Shown in pieces: positions 48,323 to 56,149 of a stretch of DNA of 64,000 bases (its first letter is position 1; each line of letters begins with the position of its first letter). Both the position numbers and the translations under genes were made by a program. The stretch comes from CAVQXR01 sp963717955 (GTDB lineage Bacteria > Actinomycetota > Thermoleophilia > Gaiellales > Gaiellaceae), in contig CAVQXR010000001.1 in NCBI GenBank assembly GCA_963717955.1, positions 124,001 through 188,000 on the forward strand, read 5' to 3'. The notes under the pieces are model-generated. The model made no database searches and had not been told where the DNA came from. It saw only the letters and a program-made list of their open reading frames with translations.

Positions 48323-49015
48323 ATGCGTGAGCGGCGGGCCTCCGACGAGGCCCGGGCGCTGTCGATCGAGCCGGGCTTCCTCGAGCAGGCGCACGGCTCG
48401 GCGCTCATCTCCTTCGGACGCACACGCGTCCTCTGCACCGCCACGATCGAGGACGGAGTGCCCCGCTGGATGCACGGGAGCGGCAAGGGCTGGCTGACCG
48501 CGGAGTACGGGATGCTGCCGGCCTCCACCTCGACCCGCAGCCCCCGGGAGGCGAGCGCCGGGAAGCAGAAGGGGAGGACGGTCGAGATCCAGCGGCTGAT
48601 CGGGCGGTCGATCCGCGCCGCCTATCCGATGGAGCGTCTCGGCGAGCGAACGGTCTGGCTCGACTGCGACGTGCTCGAGGCCGACGGCGGAACCCGCACC
48701 GCCGCGATCTCTGGGGTCTGGGTCGCGCTCGCGCTCGCGGCGCGCCGCGTCGGTCTCCCCGCGCCCGTCGATCACGTCGCCGCCGTCAGCGTCGGCATTG
48801 TCGAGGGCCGATGCCTGCTCGACCTCGACTACGCCGAGGACGCCTCGGCCGACGTCGACATGAACGTCGTCATGACGGGCGACGGACGGCTGATCGAAGT
48901 GCAGGCGACGGCCGAGAAGACCCCGTTCCCGCGCGCGCGCCTCGACGAGCTCCTGGCTCTCGCAGCGGTGGGGATCGCGCAGATCGTCGAGGCCCAGCGC
49001 CTCGCGGTCTCGTGA
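48323..49015 (+). CDS. rph: Ribonuclease PH
   Basis: A 230-residue phosphorolytic exoribonuclease that trims tRNA 3' ends. Recognisable blocks are HGSALISFGRTRVLCTATIE, GKGWLTAEYGMLPASTSTRS, RTVEIQRLIGRSIRAA, DCDVLEADGGTRTAAISG and DLDYAEDASADVDMNVVMTG. Start ATG 48323. Its stop overlaps the rdgB start (GTGA). Confidence 0.93.
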   Translation: MRERRASDEARALSIEPGFLEQAHGSALISFGRTRVLCTATIEDGVPRWMHGSGKGWLTAEYGMLPASTSTRSPREASAGKQKGRTVEIQRLIGRSIRAAYPMERLGERTVWLDCDVLEADGGTRTAAISGVWVALALAARRVGLPAPVDHVAAVSVGIVEGRCLLDLDYAEDASADVDMNVVMTGDGRLIEVQATAEKTPFPRARLDELLALAAVGIAQIVEAQRLAVS

Positions 49016-49596
49016 AGGTCGCGGTCGTCTCGCGAAACCGCGGGAAGCTCAGGGAGCTGCGCGCGTTGCTGCCCGGCTGGGAGATCGGGGCGCTCGACAC
49101 CTCGGGGATCCCGGAGGAGACGGGCACGACGTTCGAGGAGAACGCCCGGCAGAAGGCGGCATGGGGCCGTGGCAGGGCTCCGGGGGACGCGTGGGTGCTC
49201 GGCGAAGATTCGGGCCTCTGCGTGGACGGGCTCGGCGGGGCGCCCGGGGTGCGCTCGGCACGGTACGCGGGCCAGGATGCGGACGACGACCGGAACCTCG
49301 CGCGGCTCCTGCACGAGCTGGCGGCCGTCGAGGGGGCCGGTCGCCGCGCACGGTACGTGTGCGCAACCGTGCTGATCGCCTCCGACGGCCGGGAGCTGTC
49401 GGCGACCGGCGTCCTCGAGGGGGCGATCGCGCACCGGCAAAGCGGCAGCGAGGGCTTCGGGTACGACCCGGTGTTCGTTCCCGACGGTGAGGAGCAGACG
49501 GTCGCCGAGCTCGGAGAGGGCTGGAAGGCCCGGCACAGCCACCGTGCGCGGGCGGTCGCGACGCTGGTCGACCGGGCCGGGCGGGACCGGCCCTGA
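49012..49596 (+). CDS. rdgB: RdgB/HAM1 non-canonical purine NTP pyrophosphatase
   Basis: A 194-residue protein: VVSRNRGKLRELRALLPG at the N-terminus, EENARQKAAWG, GEDSGLCVDGLGGAPGVRSARY (the metal and base-binding signature) and GSEGFGYDPVFVPDG. It hydrolyses dITP/XTP to monophosphates to keep them out of nucleic acids. GTG 49012 overlaps the rph stop, the usual rph-rdgB pairing. Confidence 0.92.
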   Translation: MKVAVVSRNRGKLRELRALLPGWEIGALDTSGIPEETGTTFEENARQKAAWGRGRAPGDAWVLGEDSGLCVDGLGGAPGVRSARYAGQDADDDRNLARLLHELAAVEGAGRRARYVCATVLIASDGRELSATGVLEGAIAHRQSGSEGFGYDPVFVPDGEEQTVAELGEGWKARHSHRARAVATLVDRAGRDRP

Positions 49597-49617
49597 CACT
49601 GTGGTACCGTGCCCGCG

Positions 49618-50055
49618 ATGGAGCCTGCCGAGGCACTCGCCGACCTCGTCGAGATCGCGACTCAGATCAGAGCGGCCGTGCTCGTCGACGACGGCGGCGA
49701 GGTGATCGCGAGCGCCGGCACAGATGCTGCGCAGGCGGCGCAGCTCGCCCAGGGGGCGCGCGCGCTGCTCGCGGCGGCGGAGGAGGCGATGGGCGGAGCC
49801 GCGAGCCGCGATCGGCTCGTGCAGCTCGAGGCGGCGACCTCCCGCGGATCCGTCTTCGTCGTGTCGGACGACGAGCGACTCGTCACCGCGGTGACTCTCC
49901 CCGACCCGACCGTCGGCCTCGTGTTCTACGACCTGAAGACCTGCCTGCGGCACTTGGCGGGCGAGTCGCTCGCGCCGAAGCCTGCGCGCAAGGCCGTGAA
50001 ATCGCCGGCGAAGCCGCCTGCCGGGAAGGCGAAGGAGGACGATGGCGCGGGGTAG
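49618..50055 (+). CDS. Roadblock/LC7-like domain protein with Lys/Pro/Ala tail
   Basis: About 145 residues. Residues 1-110 look like a Roadblock/LC7 fold: LVEIATQIRAAVLVDDGGEVIA, a long helix, and RGSVFVVSDDERLVTAVTLPD followed by YDLKTCLRHLA. Such proteins usually partner small GTPases or act in motility/polarity complexes. The C-terminal ~30 residues are a low-complexity KPARKAVKSPAKPPAGKAKE tail that may bind nucleic acid or membrane. Start ATG 49618 rather than the upstream GTG because TACCGT (49605-49610) lies 7 bases before it. Overlaps the next small gene by 14 bases. Confidence 0.6.
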   Translation: MEPAEALADLVEIATQIRAAVLVDDGGEVIASAGTDAAQAAQLAQGARALLAAAEEAMGGAASRDRLVQLEAATSRGSVFVVSDDERLVTAVTLPDPTVGLVFYDLKTCLRHLAGESLAPKPARKAVKSPAKPPAGKAKEDDGAG

Positions 50056-50257
50056 GACTGTCGCGGCGCTGGTTGCCGCAGCCGGGATCGCCGGCGTCGT
50101 TCTCTGGCGGCGCCGGTCGCGGCAACGCGATCACGTGGATCTCTACTTCGCCGACGGCTCCATGGTGTCGTTCTCACCGGGGTCGTCCGAGGCCGGGACG
50201 CTGCTCCCGGTCGCGGAGGGGATGCTCTCGGCCATGAACGGCGACGCCTCGCGGTGA
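50042..50257 (+). CDS. Small single-pass membrane protein
   Basis: A 71-residue protein with one hydrophobic segment at the N-terminus (TVAALVAAAGIAGVVLW), a basic stop RRRSRQR and a soluble tail DHVDLYFADGSMVSFSPGSS. Unknown function. It overlaps the Roadblock-like gene upstream by 14 bases and pyrE downstream by 4 (GTGA), so all three are co-translated and the membrane protein may be the anchor for the Roadblock-like protein. Confidence 0.6.
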   Translation: MARGRTVAALVAAAGIAGVVLWRRRSRQRDHVDLYFADGSMVSFSPGSSEAGTLLPVAEGMLSAMNGDASR

Positions 50258-50802
50258 CGAGAGGCGCGCTCGCCCGCGCGATTCGCGAGCACGCCTACCT
50301 CGAGGGGGATTTCCTGCTTCGGTCGGGGCGCCGGTCTCCCTACTACCTCGACAAGTACCGGTTCGAGACGCGGCCGGACATCCTCGGCCCGCTCGGCGAG
50401 CTGCTCGCCGACACCGTCCGCCGGGAGGAGCCGGAGGCCTCCCTCCTCGCCGGCCCGGAGCTCGGTGCGGTTGCGCTCGCCGCCTCGGCATCCCTCGCCT
50501 CCGGGCTTCCCTTCCTCATCGTTCGCAAGACCGGGAAGGACTACGGAACGGCGAACCGCCTCGAGGGCGTCTACCGGGAAGGCGCGCTCGTCTGCCTGAT
50601 CGAGGACGTCGTGACCACCGGCGGAGCCGCGGTCGACGCGATCGAGGCGCTGCGCGCTGCCGGGATGAGCTGCCGGACGGCGGTGTGCGTCGTCGATCGT
50701 GAGGAGGGGGGAGCGGAGGGTCTCGCCGCGGCAGGAGCCCGGCTCGTTCCCCTCTTCCTGTCGAGCGAGGTGTTGGCCGCGGGCGGGACGCCGGACGAAT
50801 GA
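50254..50802 (+). CDS. pyrE: Orotate phosphoribosyltransferase
   Basis: A 182-residue PRTase: SGRRSPYYLDKYRFETRPD for the orotate-side lysine and loop, LLAGPELGAVALAASASL, FLIVRKTGKDYGTANRLEG, and the PRPP-binding signature VCLIEDVVTTGGAAVDAI. It converts orotate plus PRPP to OMP, the step before PyrF, whose gene is 1.5 kb downstream. GTG start overlapping the upstream stop. Confidence 0.92.
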   Translation: MTRGALARAIREHAYLEGDFLLRSGRRSPYYLDKYRFETRPDILGPLGELLADTVRREEPEASLLAGPELGAVALAASASLASGLPFLIVRKTGKDYGTANRLEGVYREGALVCLIEDVVTTGGAAVDAIEALRAAGMSCRTAVCVVDREEGGAEGLAAAGARLVPLFLSSEVLAAGGTPDE

Positions 50803-50826
50803 TGGAGGAATGCGGCCGCGCGGGGT

Positions 50827-50855
50827 TTGAGGACGTCATCCGCGCCTGCTAGGCT
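50827..50855 (+). promoter_or_regulatory. Promoter of the HU gene
   Basis: TTGAGG (50827-50832), a 17-base spacer, then TAGGCT (50850-50855) give one of the few promoters in the window with a recognisable -35. It lies about 50 bases before the TTG start, so the HU message has a real leader with a GGGGAG ribosome-binding site. Confidence 0.5.
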
Positions 50856-50906
50856 CCGGCGCTTAGGCATGTACCACCACCGACGAGACGAGGGGAGTGG
50901 AGAACG

Positions 50907-51185
50907 TTGACGAAGGGTGATTTCATCGACAAGGTCGCGGCCAAGGCGAATCTCTCCAAGAAGGACGCCGGCGCCGCAGTGGACGCATTCCTTGACTCCG
51001 TCAAGGATGCGCTGAGAAACGGCGATCAGGTGGTGTTCACGGGCTTCGGGAAGTTCTCGACCCAGCAGCGTGCGGCCAGGGTCGGCGTCAACCCACGGAA
51101 CCCGAGCGAGAAGGTGCACATCCCGGCGGCAACCGTGCCCAAGTTCTCGGCCGGGAGCCAGTTGAAGGCCGCCGTCAACCGCTAA
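50907..51185 (+). CDS. HU-family DNA-binding protein
   Basis: A 92-residue nucleoid protein: MTKGDFIDKVAAKANLSKKD, VFTGFGKFSTQQRAARVGVNP (core strand and the start of the DNA-grasping arm), IPAATVPKFSAGSQLKAAVN at the end. It bends and compacts DNA as a dimer. TTG start. A strong hairpin (51210-51234) follows the stop, consistent with a monocistronic, well-terminated transcript. Confidence 0.93.
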   Translation: MTKGDFIDKVAAKANLSKKDAGAAVDAFLDSVKDALRNGDQVVFTGFGKFSTQQRAARVGVNPRNPSEKVHIPAATVPKFSAGSQLKAAVNR

Positions 51186-51209
51186 CACCAGACTCCATCG
51201 ACCCTTCGT

Positions 51210-51234
51210 GCGAGGGCCGCACTGCGGCCCTCGC
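51210..51234 (+). terminator. Strong hairpin after the HU gene
   Basis: An 11-bp perfect stem GCGAGGGCCGC / GCGGCCCTCGC with loop ACT, 24 bases after the HU stop codon. There is no T run, as is common for hairpin terminators in very GC-rich genomes. Confidence 0.7.
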
Positions 51235-51285
51235 GCTGTTCCGGCCACCTCGCATCGAACACCTGTTCGTCTATGCTGGTGCCGG

Positions 51286-52032
51286 ATGCTCACGTCGCTC
51301 GCTGCCGCAGACCCCCTCGTCCGGGCCGTGACGACCGGCGGGCCGCTGTCGGCCGAGGCGGCGGCACGGGAGCTCCTCGCACTCGCCTCCGGTCCCCCGT
51401 CGCTCGCCCGGGCGATCCTCGATCGGGTGGTCGACGACGACGCCCGCCTCGTGTGGCGCGCCGGCGAGCTCGTGCTGGCGCCGGCCCCGTGGGCGGACAT
51501 GCGCCTCGAGGCGGGGCGCTACTCGGTGATCGATATCGAGACGACCGGGCTCTCGCCCGACAGCGACACGATCTGCGAGGCGGCGGCCGTCCGCGTCGAG
51601 CAGGGCCGCGCCACGCGGACGGTCGAGCTGCGCGTGACCGCACGGCGCTCGCCGGAGCGCGTCGCCGCCCTGCTCCTCGAGGCGGCCGGCGATGCGGTCG
51701 TCGTCGGCCACAACGTGCGCTTCGACCTCCTCTTCATCGATCGCGCGCTCGCGCGGAGTCAGGGTGCCCGTGTCGCGTCGCCCGTGCTCGACACGCTCGT
51801 GCTGGCACGGCGCCTGCTCGCGGGGCGGACGCGGTCGTTCTCGCTCGCCGCGCTGGCGGGGTTCCTCGGCGCCGGCACCGCGCCGTGCCACCGGGCGCTG
51901 CCCGACGCGCTCGCAACCGCCGAGATCCTCCTCCACCTGCTCGAGCTCGCACGGGAGCGCGGGGCGGCCACGGTGGGCGACCTCTGCGCCTGGGGTCGCC
52001 CTCGCTCGCAGGCCCGGGCCGACCCGCCCTAG
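51286..52032 (+). CDS. DEDDh 3'-5' exonuclease (DNA polymerase III epsilon-like)
   Basis: A 248-residue protein. The N-terminal ~70 residues are a helical leader; then come Exo I VIDIETTGLSPDSDT, Exo II VVVGHNVRFDLLFIDRAL, and Exo III CHRALPDALATAEILLHLL (the H-x4-D). It could be a proofreading subunit homologue, or the N-terminal half of a UvrC/exonuclease-type protein. ATG 51286 has TATGCT (51272-51277) 8 bases upstream. Its TAG stop (52030-52032) is formed by the CTAG boundary of the adjacent mobile element. Confidence 0.85.
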   Translation: MLTSLAAADPLVRAVTTGGPLSAEAAARELLALASGPPSLARAILDRVVDDDARLVWRAGELVLAPAPWADMRLEAGRYSVIDIETTGLSPDSDTICEAAAVRVEQGRATRTVELRVTARRSPERVAALLLEAAGDAVVVGHNVRFDLLFIDRALARSQGARVASPVLDTLVLARRLLAGRTRSFSLAALAGFLGAGTAPCHRALPDALATAEILLHLLELARERGAATVGDLCAWGRPRSQARADPP

Positions 52033-52196
52033 TGCTCCGTCTCAGAAATCGCCTTGCACTCCAGGCGGCTGCAACGCGTCGCCATGCGGTGTCCTCGGTC
52101 GCGCCCGTATTCACCAATACGGGCGCTCCCTGCGTCCTTGGCTGGCTCGCGTTTCGCGCGCTGGAGCGTCAAGGGAATTCCGAGACGGAGCACTAG
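52029..52196. mobile_element. MITE-like palindromic element, copy 2 (168 bp including CTAG ends)
   Basis: Same length, ends and central hairpin as copy 1 at 45325-45492, but in reverse orientation. Ends CTAGTGCTCCGTCT and AGACGGAGCACTAG are identical; the central stem GCGCCCGTATT/AATACGGGCGC is unchanged while the loop differs (CACC here; CGTG in copy 1 as read on the plus strand). The first TAG is the stop codon of the exonuclease gene. Fully non-coding. Confidence 0.8.
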
Positions 52197-52278
52197 CCCG
52201 TCCGGGTCACCCGGGTGCGTGCCGTCCTCGCTCCGATCGCGGCACGGAGAGCGCCGGTCGATCATCTAGCCTTTCCCT

Positions 52279-53208
52279 GTGGCTTCGAGGGCCGAAGCGT
52301 CGCCCGCGGCTGGCATCGCCGCGTTCACCGACCGTCTCGCTGAGCTGGTGGAGCGCAGGCGAAGCCAGCTCGTCGTCGGGCTGGATCCGCGCCCCGACCT
52401 CCTTCCCGTCGAGCTCCGCGGGGCGGCCCATGCGAGCCGCGCCGACGCCGCCGAGGCGTGCGATCGGTTCTGCCGGGGGATCGTCGACGCGGTCGCGCAG
52501 TACGTGGTCGCGGTGAAACCCCAGCTCGCGTTCTTCGAGGCCCTCGGGCCGGACGGGATGCGGGCGTTCGAGGACGTCTGCCGCTACTCCCGCTCGGCCG
52601 GGCTGCTCGTGATCGCCGACGCGAAACGCGGCGACATCGGATCCACGGCTCGCGCGTATGCCGAGGCGTACCTCGAGCCGGGCGAGCGCGAGCCGCCCGT
52701 GGCGGACGCCCTGACGGTGAGCCCGTACCTCGGGCGTGACTCGCTCGAGCCCTTCCTCGCCGCTTCCCGACGGCACGGCGCGGGAATCTTCTGCCTGGTG
52801 AAGACGTCGAACGCCGGCAGCGCCGACATCCAGGACGTCACGCTCTCCGACGGCCGCCCGCTGTGGCAGCACGTCGCACAGCTCGTCGACCACTGGGGGG
52901 AGGAGCTCGTCGGCGGACGCGGCCTGTCGTCCGTCGGCGCCGTCGTCGGCGCGACCTACCCACGGGCCGTTGCCGAGGCGAGGAAGCTGCTGCCCCGCGC
53001 CGTGTTGCTGCTTCCGGGCCTCGGCGCCCAGGGCGCCCGCGCCGGCGACGTCGCCCGGGCGTTCACGAGCGGGCCCGCGAGCGCGCTCGTTCCCGTCTCC
53101 CGCGGGATCACCTATGCGTTCCGCTCCGACGGCGAGGACTGGCGGACCGCGGCGGCGCAGGCGGCGGCACATTTCCGGCGTGAGGTCTGGACCGAGTCGG
53201 GGTGGTGA
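52279..53208 (+). CDS. pyrF: Orotidine 5'-phosphate decarboxylase (type 2)
   Basis: A 309-residue OMP decarboxylase of the longer type 2 family: LVVGLDPRPDLLPVEL, VVAVKPQLAFFEALG, the catalytic signature VIADAKRGDIGSTARAYAEA (Lys116), and VGATYPRAVAEARKLLP. It makes UMP. GTG 52279 has TAGCCT (52267-52272) 6 bases upstream, so pyrF is not transcribed with pyrE. A LysM protein gene follows after 4 bases. Confidence 0.92.
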   Translation: MASRAEASPAAGIAAFTDRLAELVERRRSQLVVGLDPRPDLLPVELRGAAHASRADAAEACDRFCRGIVDAVAQYVVAVKPQLAFFEALGPDGMRAFEDVCRYSRSAGLLVIADAKRGDIGSTARAYAEAYLEPGEREPPVADALTVSPYLGRDSLEPFLAASRRHGAGIFCLVKTSNAGSADIQDVTLSDGRPLWQHVAQLVDHWGEELVGGRGLSSVGAVVGATYPRAVAEARKLLPRAVLLLPGLGAQGARAGDVARAFTSGPASALVPVSRGITYAFRSDGEDWRTAAAQAAAHFRREVWTESGW

Positions 53209-53212
53209 GGGG

Positions 53213-53548
53213 GTGGACCGGGCCCGCATCTGGATCGTCCGCATCCTCGCACCTGCGCTCTTCGTGGCGGCGGCCGTGATCCTCATCGTCGTCGTCCAGC
53301 GCGCCCTCGAGGACGGTGGGGGCGAGCAGGCGACCCCGGCGACCCTGCCGGACACGGTCGACGTGACGACCGTCGACACCGGCACGCTTCCCGGGACCGA
53401 GCCCGACTTCTACCGCATCAAGGCCGGCGACACGCTCGAGCAGATCGCCGTGCAGTTCGAGACCTCGGTCGAGCAGCTGCTCGTCCTCAACCCGGAGATC
53501 ACCGACGCGCTCGCGATCCAGCCGGGCCAGCGCATCCGCGTCGCCTGA
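53213..53548 (+). CDS. Membrane-anchored LysM domain protein
   Basis: A 111-residue protein: one N-terminal membrane segment (about residues 7-28, RILAPALFVAAAVILIVVV), a Thr/Asp-rich linker, and a single C-terminal LysM domain (FYRIKAGDTLEQIAVQFETS, QLLVLNPEI, IQPGQRIRV). It should bind peptidoglycan glycan chains outside the cell. GTG start directly after pyrF. It converges with the next gene. Confidence 0.82.
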   Translation: MDRARIWIVRILAPALFVAAAVILIVVVQRALEDGGGEQATPATLPDTVDVTTVDTGTLPGTEPDFYRIKAGDTLEQIAVQFETSVEQLLVLNPEITDALAIQPGQRIRVA

Positions 53549-53552
53549 GCAG

Positions 53553-53568
53553 GCTAGTGGAGCACTAT
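53553..53568. terminator. Small CTAGTG/CACTA hairpin between convergent genes
   Basis: GCTAGTG and CACTAT flank a short GAG loop between the LysM gene stop and the stop of the convergent gene, whose TAG is inside it. It may terminate both transcripts. The CTAGTG end resembles the ends of the mobile elements, but the similarity is too short to be sure. Confidence 0.3.
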
Positions 53569-53900
53569 GTCCGCGGGCGGCCGGGGGCGGCCGGCTCGTC
53601 CTCGACCAGCCGGCGCAACGCGATCGTGCCGGCCATCGCCAGCGTCAGCAGCGGATTGCCGCGAGACCGGAGCTCGACGGCACCGACCCGGATCGTGCTC
53701 TCCCGGCGCTCGTACCCGAGCCCCACCGGCCGGGCACCGAGCGAGACGAGCCGTTCGCTCGCATCCCGCGCACCGCCTCGCCAGAGGAACAGCCGGGTCG
53801 GACGCAGCTCCACTCCGCCGAGAGCGCCGAGCTTGACCTCGAACGCCCGTTCGGTACCCGCGATCGGCTCGGGTGCAACCGTCCGCTCGAGCGCCCCCAT
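53565..53900 (-). CDS. Small protein of unknown function
   Basis: A 111-residue protein (MGALERTVAPEPIAGTERAF, ELRPTRLFLWRGGARDASER, GNPLLTLAMAGTIALRRLVE). It looks like a compact beta-rich domain with one mildly hydrophobic C-terminal helix. No family recognised. ATG 53900 chosen because TATACT (53907-53912) lies 6 bases upstream; this overlaps the -10 of the divergent carboxypeptidase gene. Confidence 0.5.
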   Translation of the reverse strand: MGALERTVAPEPIAGTERAFEVKLGALGGVELRPTRLFLWRGGARDASERLVSLGARPVGLGYERRESTIRVGAVELRSRGNPLLTLAMAGTIALRRLVEDEPAAPGRPRT

Positions 53901-53906
53901 CGGCTG

Positions 53907-53916
53907 AGTATACGCT
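53907..53916. promoter_or_regulatory. Interleaved divergent -10 elements
   Basis: AGTATACGCT contains TATACT on the minus strand (53907-53912, 6 bases before ATG 53900) and TACGCT on the plus strand (53911-53916, 7 bases before GTG 53924). Start codons are only 23 bases apart, so both transcripts should be leaderless. Confidence 0.55.
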
Positions 53917-53923
53917 TGAAGGC

Positions 53924-55078
53924 GTGCCACGCCGGATCGCCGCGATCATCCTGATCGCCGCTGCGACGCTCGCGGCGGCCGCCACCGCGACGAGCGCGCC
54001 GCCACCGAGTGTACGGGCCGCCGCCGTGCTCGTGAGCAACGGCGTGAGCGGCGAGAGGCTGCACCAGACCCGGGTCAGGCAGCGCCTGCCGATCGCGAGC
54101 ATCACGAAGCTGATGACCGCGCTCGTCGTCCTGGAGCACGCGAGACCGGACGACATCGTCACCGTCGGCGGGCCGGCCGCGAAGGTCGGCGGGTCGACGG
54201 TCGGCCTGCGCTCCGGCGAGCGGATCAGCGTCGACGACCTGCTCCGGGCGCTCCTCGTGCAGAGCGCGAACGACGCCGCGCTCGCGCTCGCGCATCACGT
54301 CGGAGACGGCAGCGTTCCGAAGTTCGTCGCGCTCATGAACGCAAAGGCCCGCGAGCTCGGCCTCACCGACACCCACTTCTCCCGGCCCGACGGGCTGGAC
54401 GCGCCGCGGCACTACTCGTCGGCGCGTGACGTGTTGGAGCTCGCGCGGGTCGCGATGAGCAAGCCCGTGATCCGCAAGACCGTCCGCATCAGGACGGCAA
54501 CGATCCAGGGCGGCCGCTCGCTGCGGAGCTGGAACGATCTGTTGTTCGCCTACCCCGGCACGATCGGCGTGAAGACCGGGCATACGGACGACGCCGGCTG
54601 GAGTGAGGTCGCCGCGGTGCGCCGGAACGGTGTGACGCTCTACGCTGTGCTCCTCGGAGGGCCGACCCGCGAGCAGCGCAACGCCGATCTGATCGAGCTG
54701 TTCGAGTGGGGATTCGACCAGTACCGCCGGGTCGACGCGGTGCAGCCGGACCGCGCGTACGCGGACGTCGCCATCCCGTATTCGGACGATCGGCTGCGGG
54801 TCGTCGCACCGGCCGCGGTGCCCGCGTCCGTCCTCGTCGACCACACGCTCGTCGAGCGGATCGTCACGCCGGGACTGGTCGAGCTTCCGGTGGAGAAGGG
54901 CGAGCGGGTCGGCGAGGTGCGGATCTTCGACGGCGACCGACTGATCGCGTCGAGCCCGCTCGTGGCCGCCGCGTCGGTGGACGCTCCCACCCTCGCCGAG
55001 CGGATCGGCTGGTACGCTGGCCGGGCCCTGGATCACGCCGGCGACCTCTTCGGCGGGCTCTTCGGGCTGTTTGGATGA
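53924..55078 (+). CDS. D-alanyl-D-alanine carboxypeptidase (PBP5/DacF-like)
   Basis: A 384-residue secreted penicillin-binding protein. A signal segment covers residues ~1-25 (RRIAAIILIAAATLAAAATA). The catalytic S59-I-T-K62 is in PIASITKLMTAL, S114-x-N116 in LVQSANDAALAL and K-T-G in GTIGVKTGHTDDAGW. A C-terminal beta domain and final amphipathic stretch AGDLFGGLFGLFG could sit on the membrane. It trims the terminal D-Ala of peptidoglycan pentapeptides. GTG start 7 bases after TACGCT. Its stop overlaps the sugar kinase start (ATGA). Confidence 0.9.
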   Translation: MPRRIAAIILIAAATLAAAATATSAPPPSVRAAAVLVSNGVSGERLHQTRVRQRLPIASITKLMTALVVLEHARPDDIVTVGGPAAKVGGSTVGLRSGERISVDDLLRALLVQSANDAALALAHHVGDGSVPKFVALMNAKARELGLTDTHFSRPDGLDAPRHYSSARDVLELARVAMSKPVIRKTVRIRTATIQGGRSLRSWNDLLFAYPGTIGVKTGHTDDAGWSEVAAVRRNGVTLYAVLLGGPTREQRNADLIELFEWGFDQYRRVDAVQPDRAYADVAIPYSDDRLRVVAPAAVPASVLVDHTLVERIVTPGLVELPVEKGERVGEVRIFDGDRLIASSPLVAAASVDAPTLAERIGWYAGRALDHAGDLFGGLFGLFG

Positions 55079-56037
55079 GCATGATCGTCACCGTCACGCT
55101 GAACGCGGCGATCGACCGGACGCTTCTCGTCCCGAATTACCAGCTCGGGCAGCGCCACCGGGCGAGCACGAGCCTGGCGAGCGCAGGGGGCAAGGGGATC
55201 AACGTGGCGCGCGCGCTGAAGCGGCTCGGCGTCCCGGTCGTCTGCACCGGTCTCGCCGGCGGGCGGACGGGCGTGCAGATCGTCGATCGGCTGACCAGCG
55301 AGGGGCTGCTGAACGATTTCGTCCGCATTCGCGGCGAGTCGAGGACATCGACGGCCGTGATCGACCCGACCTCGAACGCCTACACGGAGATCAACGAATG
55401 GGGGCCCGAGGTCGAGGAGCACGAGCTCGCCATCCTCAGGGACAAGCTCGCCTACCTCACCCGTGGCGCGGATTTCCTCGTGCTGGCGGGCTCGCTGCCT
55501 CGTGGCATGGACGAGGGCTTCTATCTCGAGATGATCCGCGAGGCGCACCGGCGCGGCGTGCCGACGGTACTCGACGTCGACGGCGAGCCGCTCGAGCGTG
55601 GGATCGAGGGGGAGCCGTGGCTCGTCACGCCGAACGTCCGCGAGGCGGAGCAGCTCGTCGGCTACGAGTTCGGGGGCGACGACGACCTCGTCGCCGCGCT
55701 CGACGCCATCGCCGAGCTGGGAGCGCGTAACGTGATCATCAGCGGCCAGCGGGGATGCACCGCGCTGTTTCGCGAGGATCGGACGGAGCGACGCCTTCAG
55801 GCGCTCGCGCCCGCGCTCGAGCCGGTCTCGAAGGTGGGCTCCGGCGACGCGCTGGTCGCCGGGTTCCTCGCCGCACGTCTCGCCGGGAAGCCTGTCGACG
55901 AGTCGATGCGGGCCGCAGTCGCAACCGGCGCCGCGTCGGTGCTCGAGGTCGGCGCGGGCCGCTTCGACGTCCGTGAGGCGAACCGGCTGACGTCGCTCGT
56001 CGAGGTGAGGGCGCTCGAGCCGGTGAGCGTCGACTGA
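55075..56037 (+). CDS. 1-phosphofructokinase/tagatose-6-phosphate kinase-like PfkB enzyme
   Basis: A 320-residue PfkB kinase: VTVTLNAAIDRTLLV at the start, SLASAGGKGINVARALKRLG (substrate loop), LAGSLPRGMDEGFYLEMI, NVREAEQLVGYEF, and the anion-hole/catalytic signature VSKVGSGDALVAGFLAARL. The TLNAAIDRT and GGKGINVA motifs point to the FruK/LacC subgroup that phosphorylates sugar phosphates. Translationally coupled to the carboxypeptidase gene by ATGA, an unusual pairing. Confidence 0.82.
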   Translation: MSMIVTVTLNAAIDRTLLVPNYQLGQRHRASTSLASAGGKGINVARALKRLGVPVVCTGLAGGRTGVQIVDRLTSEGLLNDFVRIRGESRTSTAVIDPTSNAYTEINEWGPEVEEHELAILRDKLAYLTRGADFLVLAGSLPRGMDEGFYLEMIREAHRRGVPTVLDVDGEPLERGIEGEPWLVTPNVREAEQLVGYEFGGDDDLVAALDAIAELGARNVIISGQRGCTALFREDRTERRLQALAPALEPVSKVGSGDALVAGFLAARLAGKPVDESMRAAVATGAASVLEVGAGRFDVREANRLTSLVEVRALEPVSVD

Positions 56038-56072
56038 CCTCGCTCGGGGCGGGTCGCATCGTGCCCGGCTGG

Positions 56073-56149
56073 TACGATCCGTCCATATTGAGAGTAGCGG
56101 CGAGAGCCAGATTGCAGAAGCCCAGGAAGCCGACCGGCGCCTGGGCTTC
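56073..56149 (+). promoter_or_regulatory. guaB promoter and leader hairpin
   Basis: TACGAT (56073-56078) is the likely -10. The leader then contains a 10-bp perfect stem GAAGCCCAGG (56117-56126) with CCTGGGCTTC (56140-56149) around a 13-base loop, followed by a G-run ribosome-binding site AAAGGGGGGG. The stem ends about 10 bases before the ribosome-binding site. It might attenuate transcription or modulate translation; it does not look like the purine riboswitch. Confidence 0.45.

Noticed and set aside
46346..48775. Extended minus-strand frame reaching upstream of pabB over murI and rph
   Set aside because: The extension is antisense to murI and rph; the homologous part starts at ATG 47407, which also has a -10-like TAGACT 8 bases upstream.
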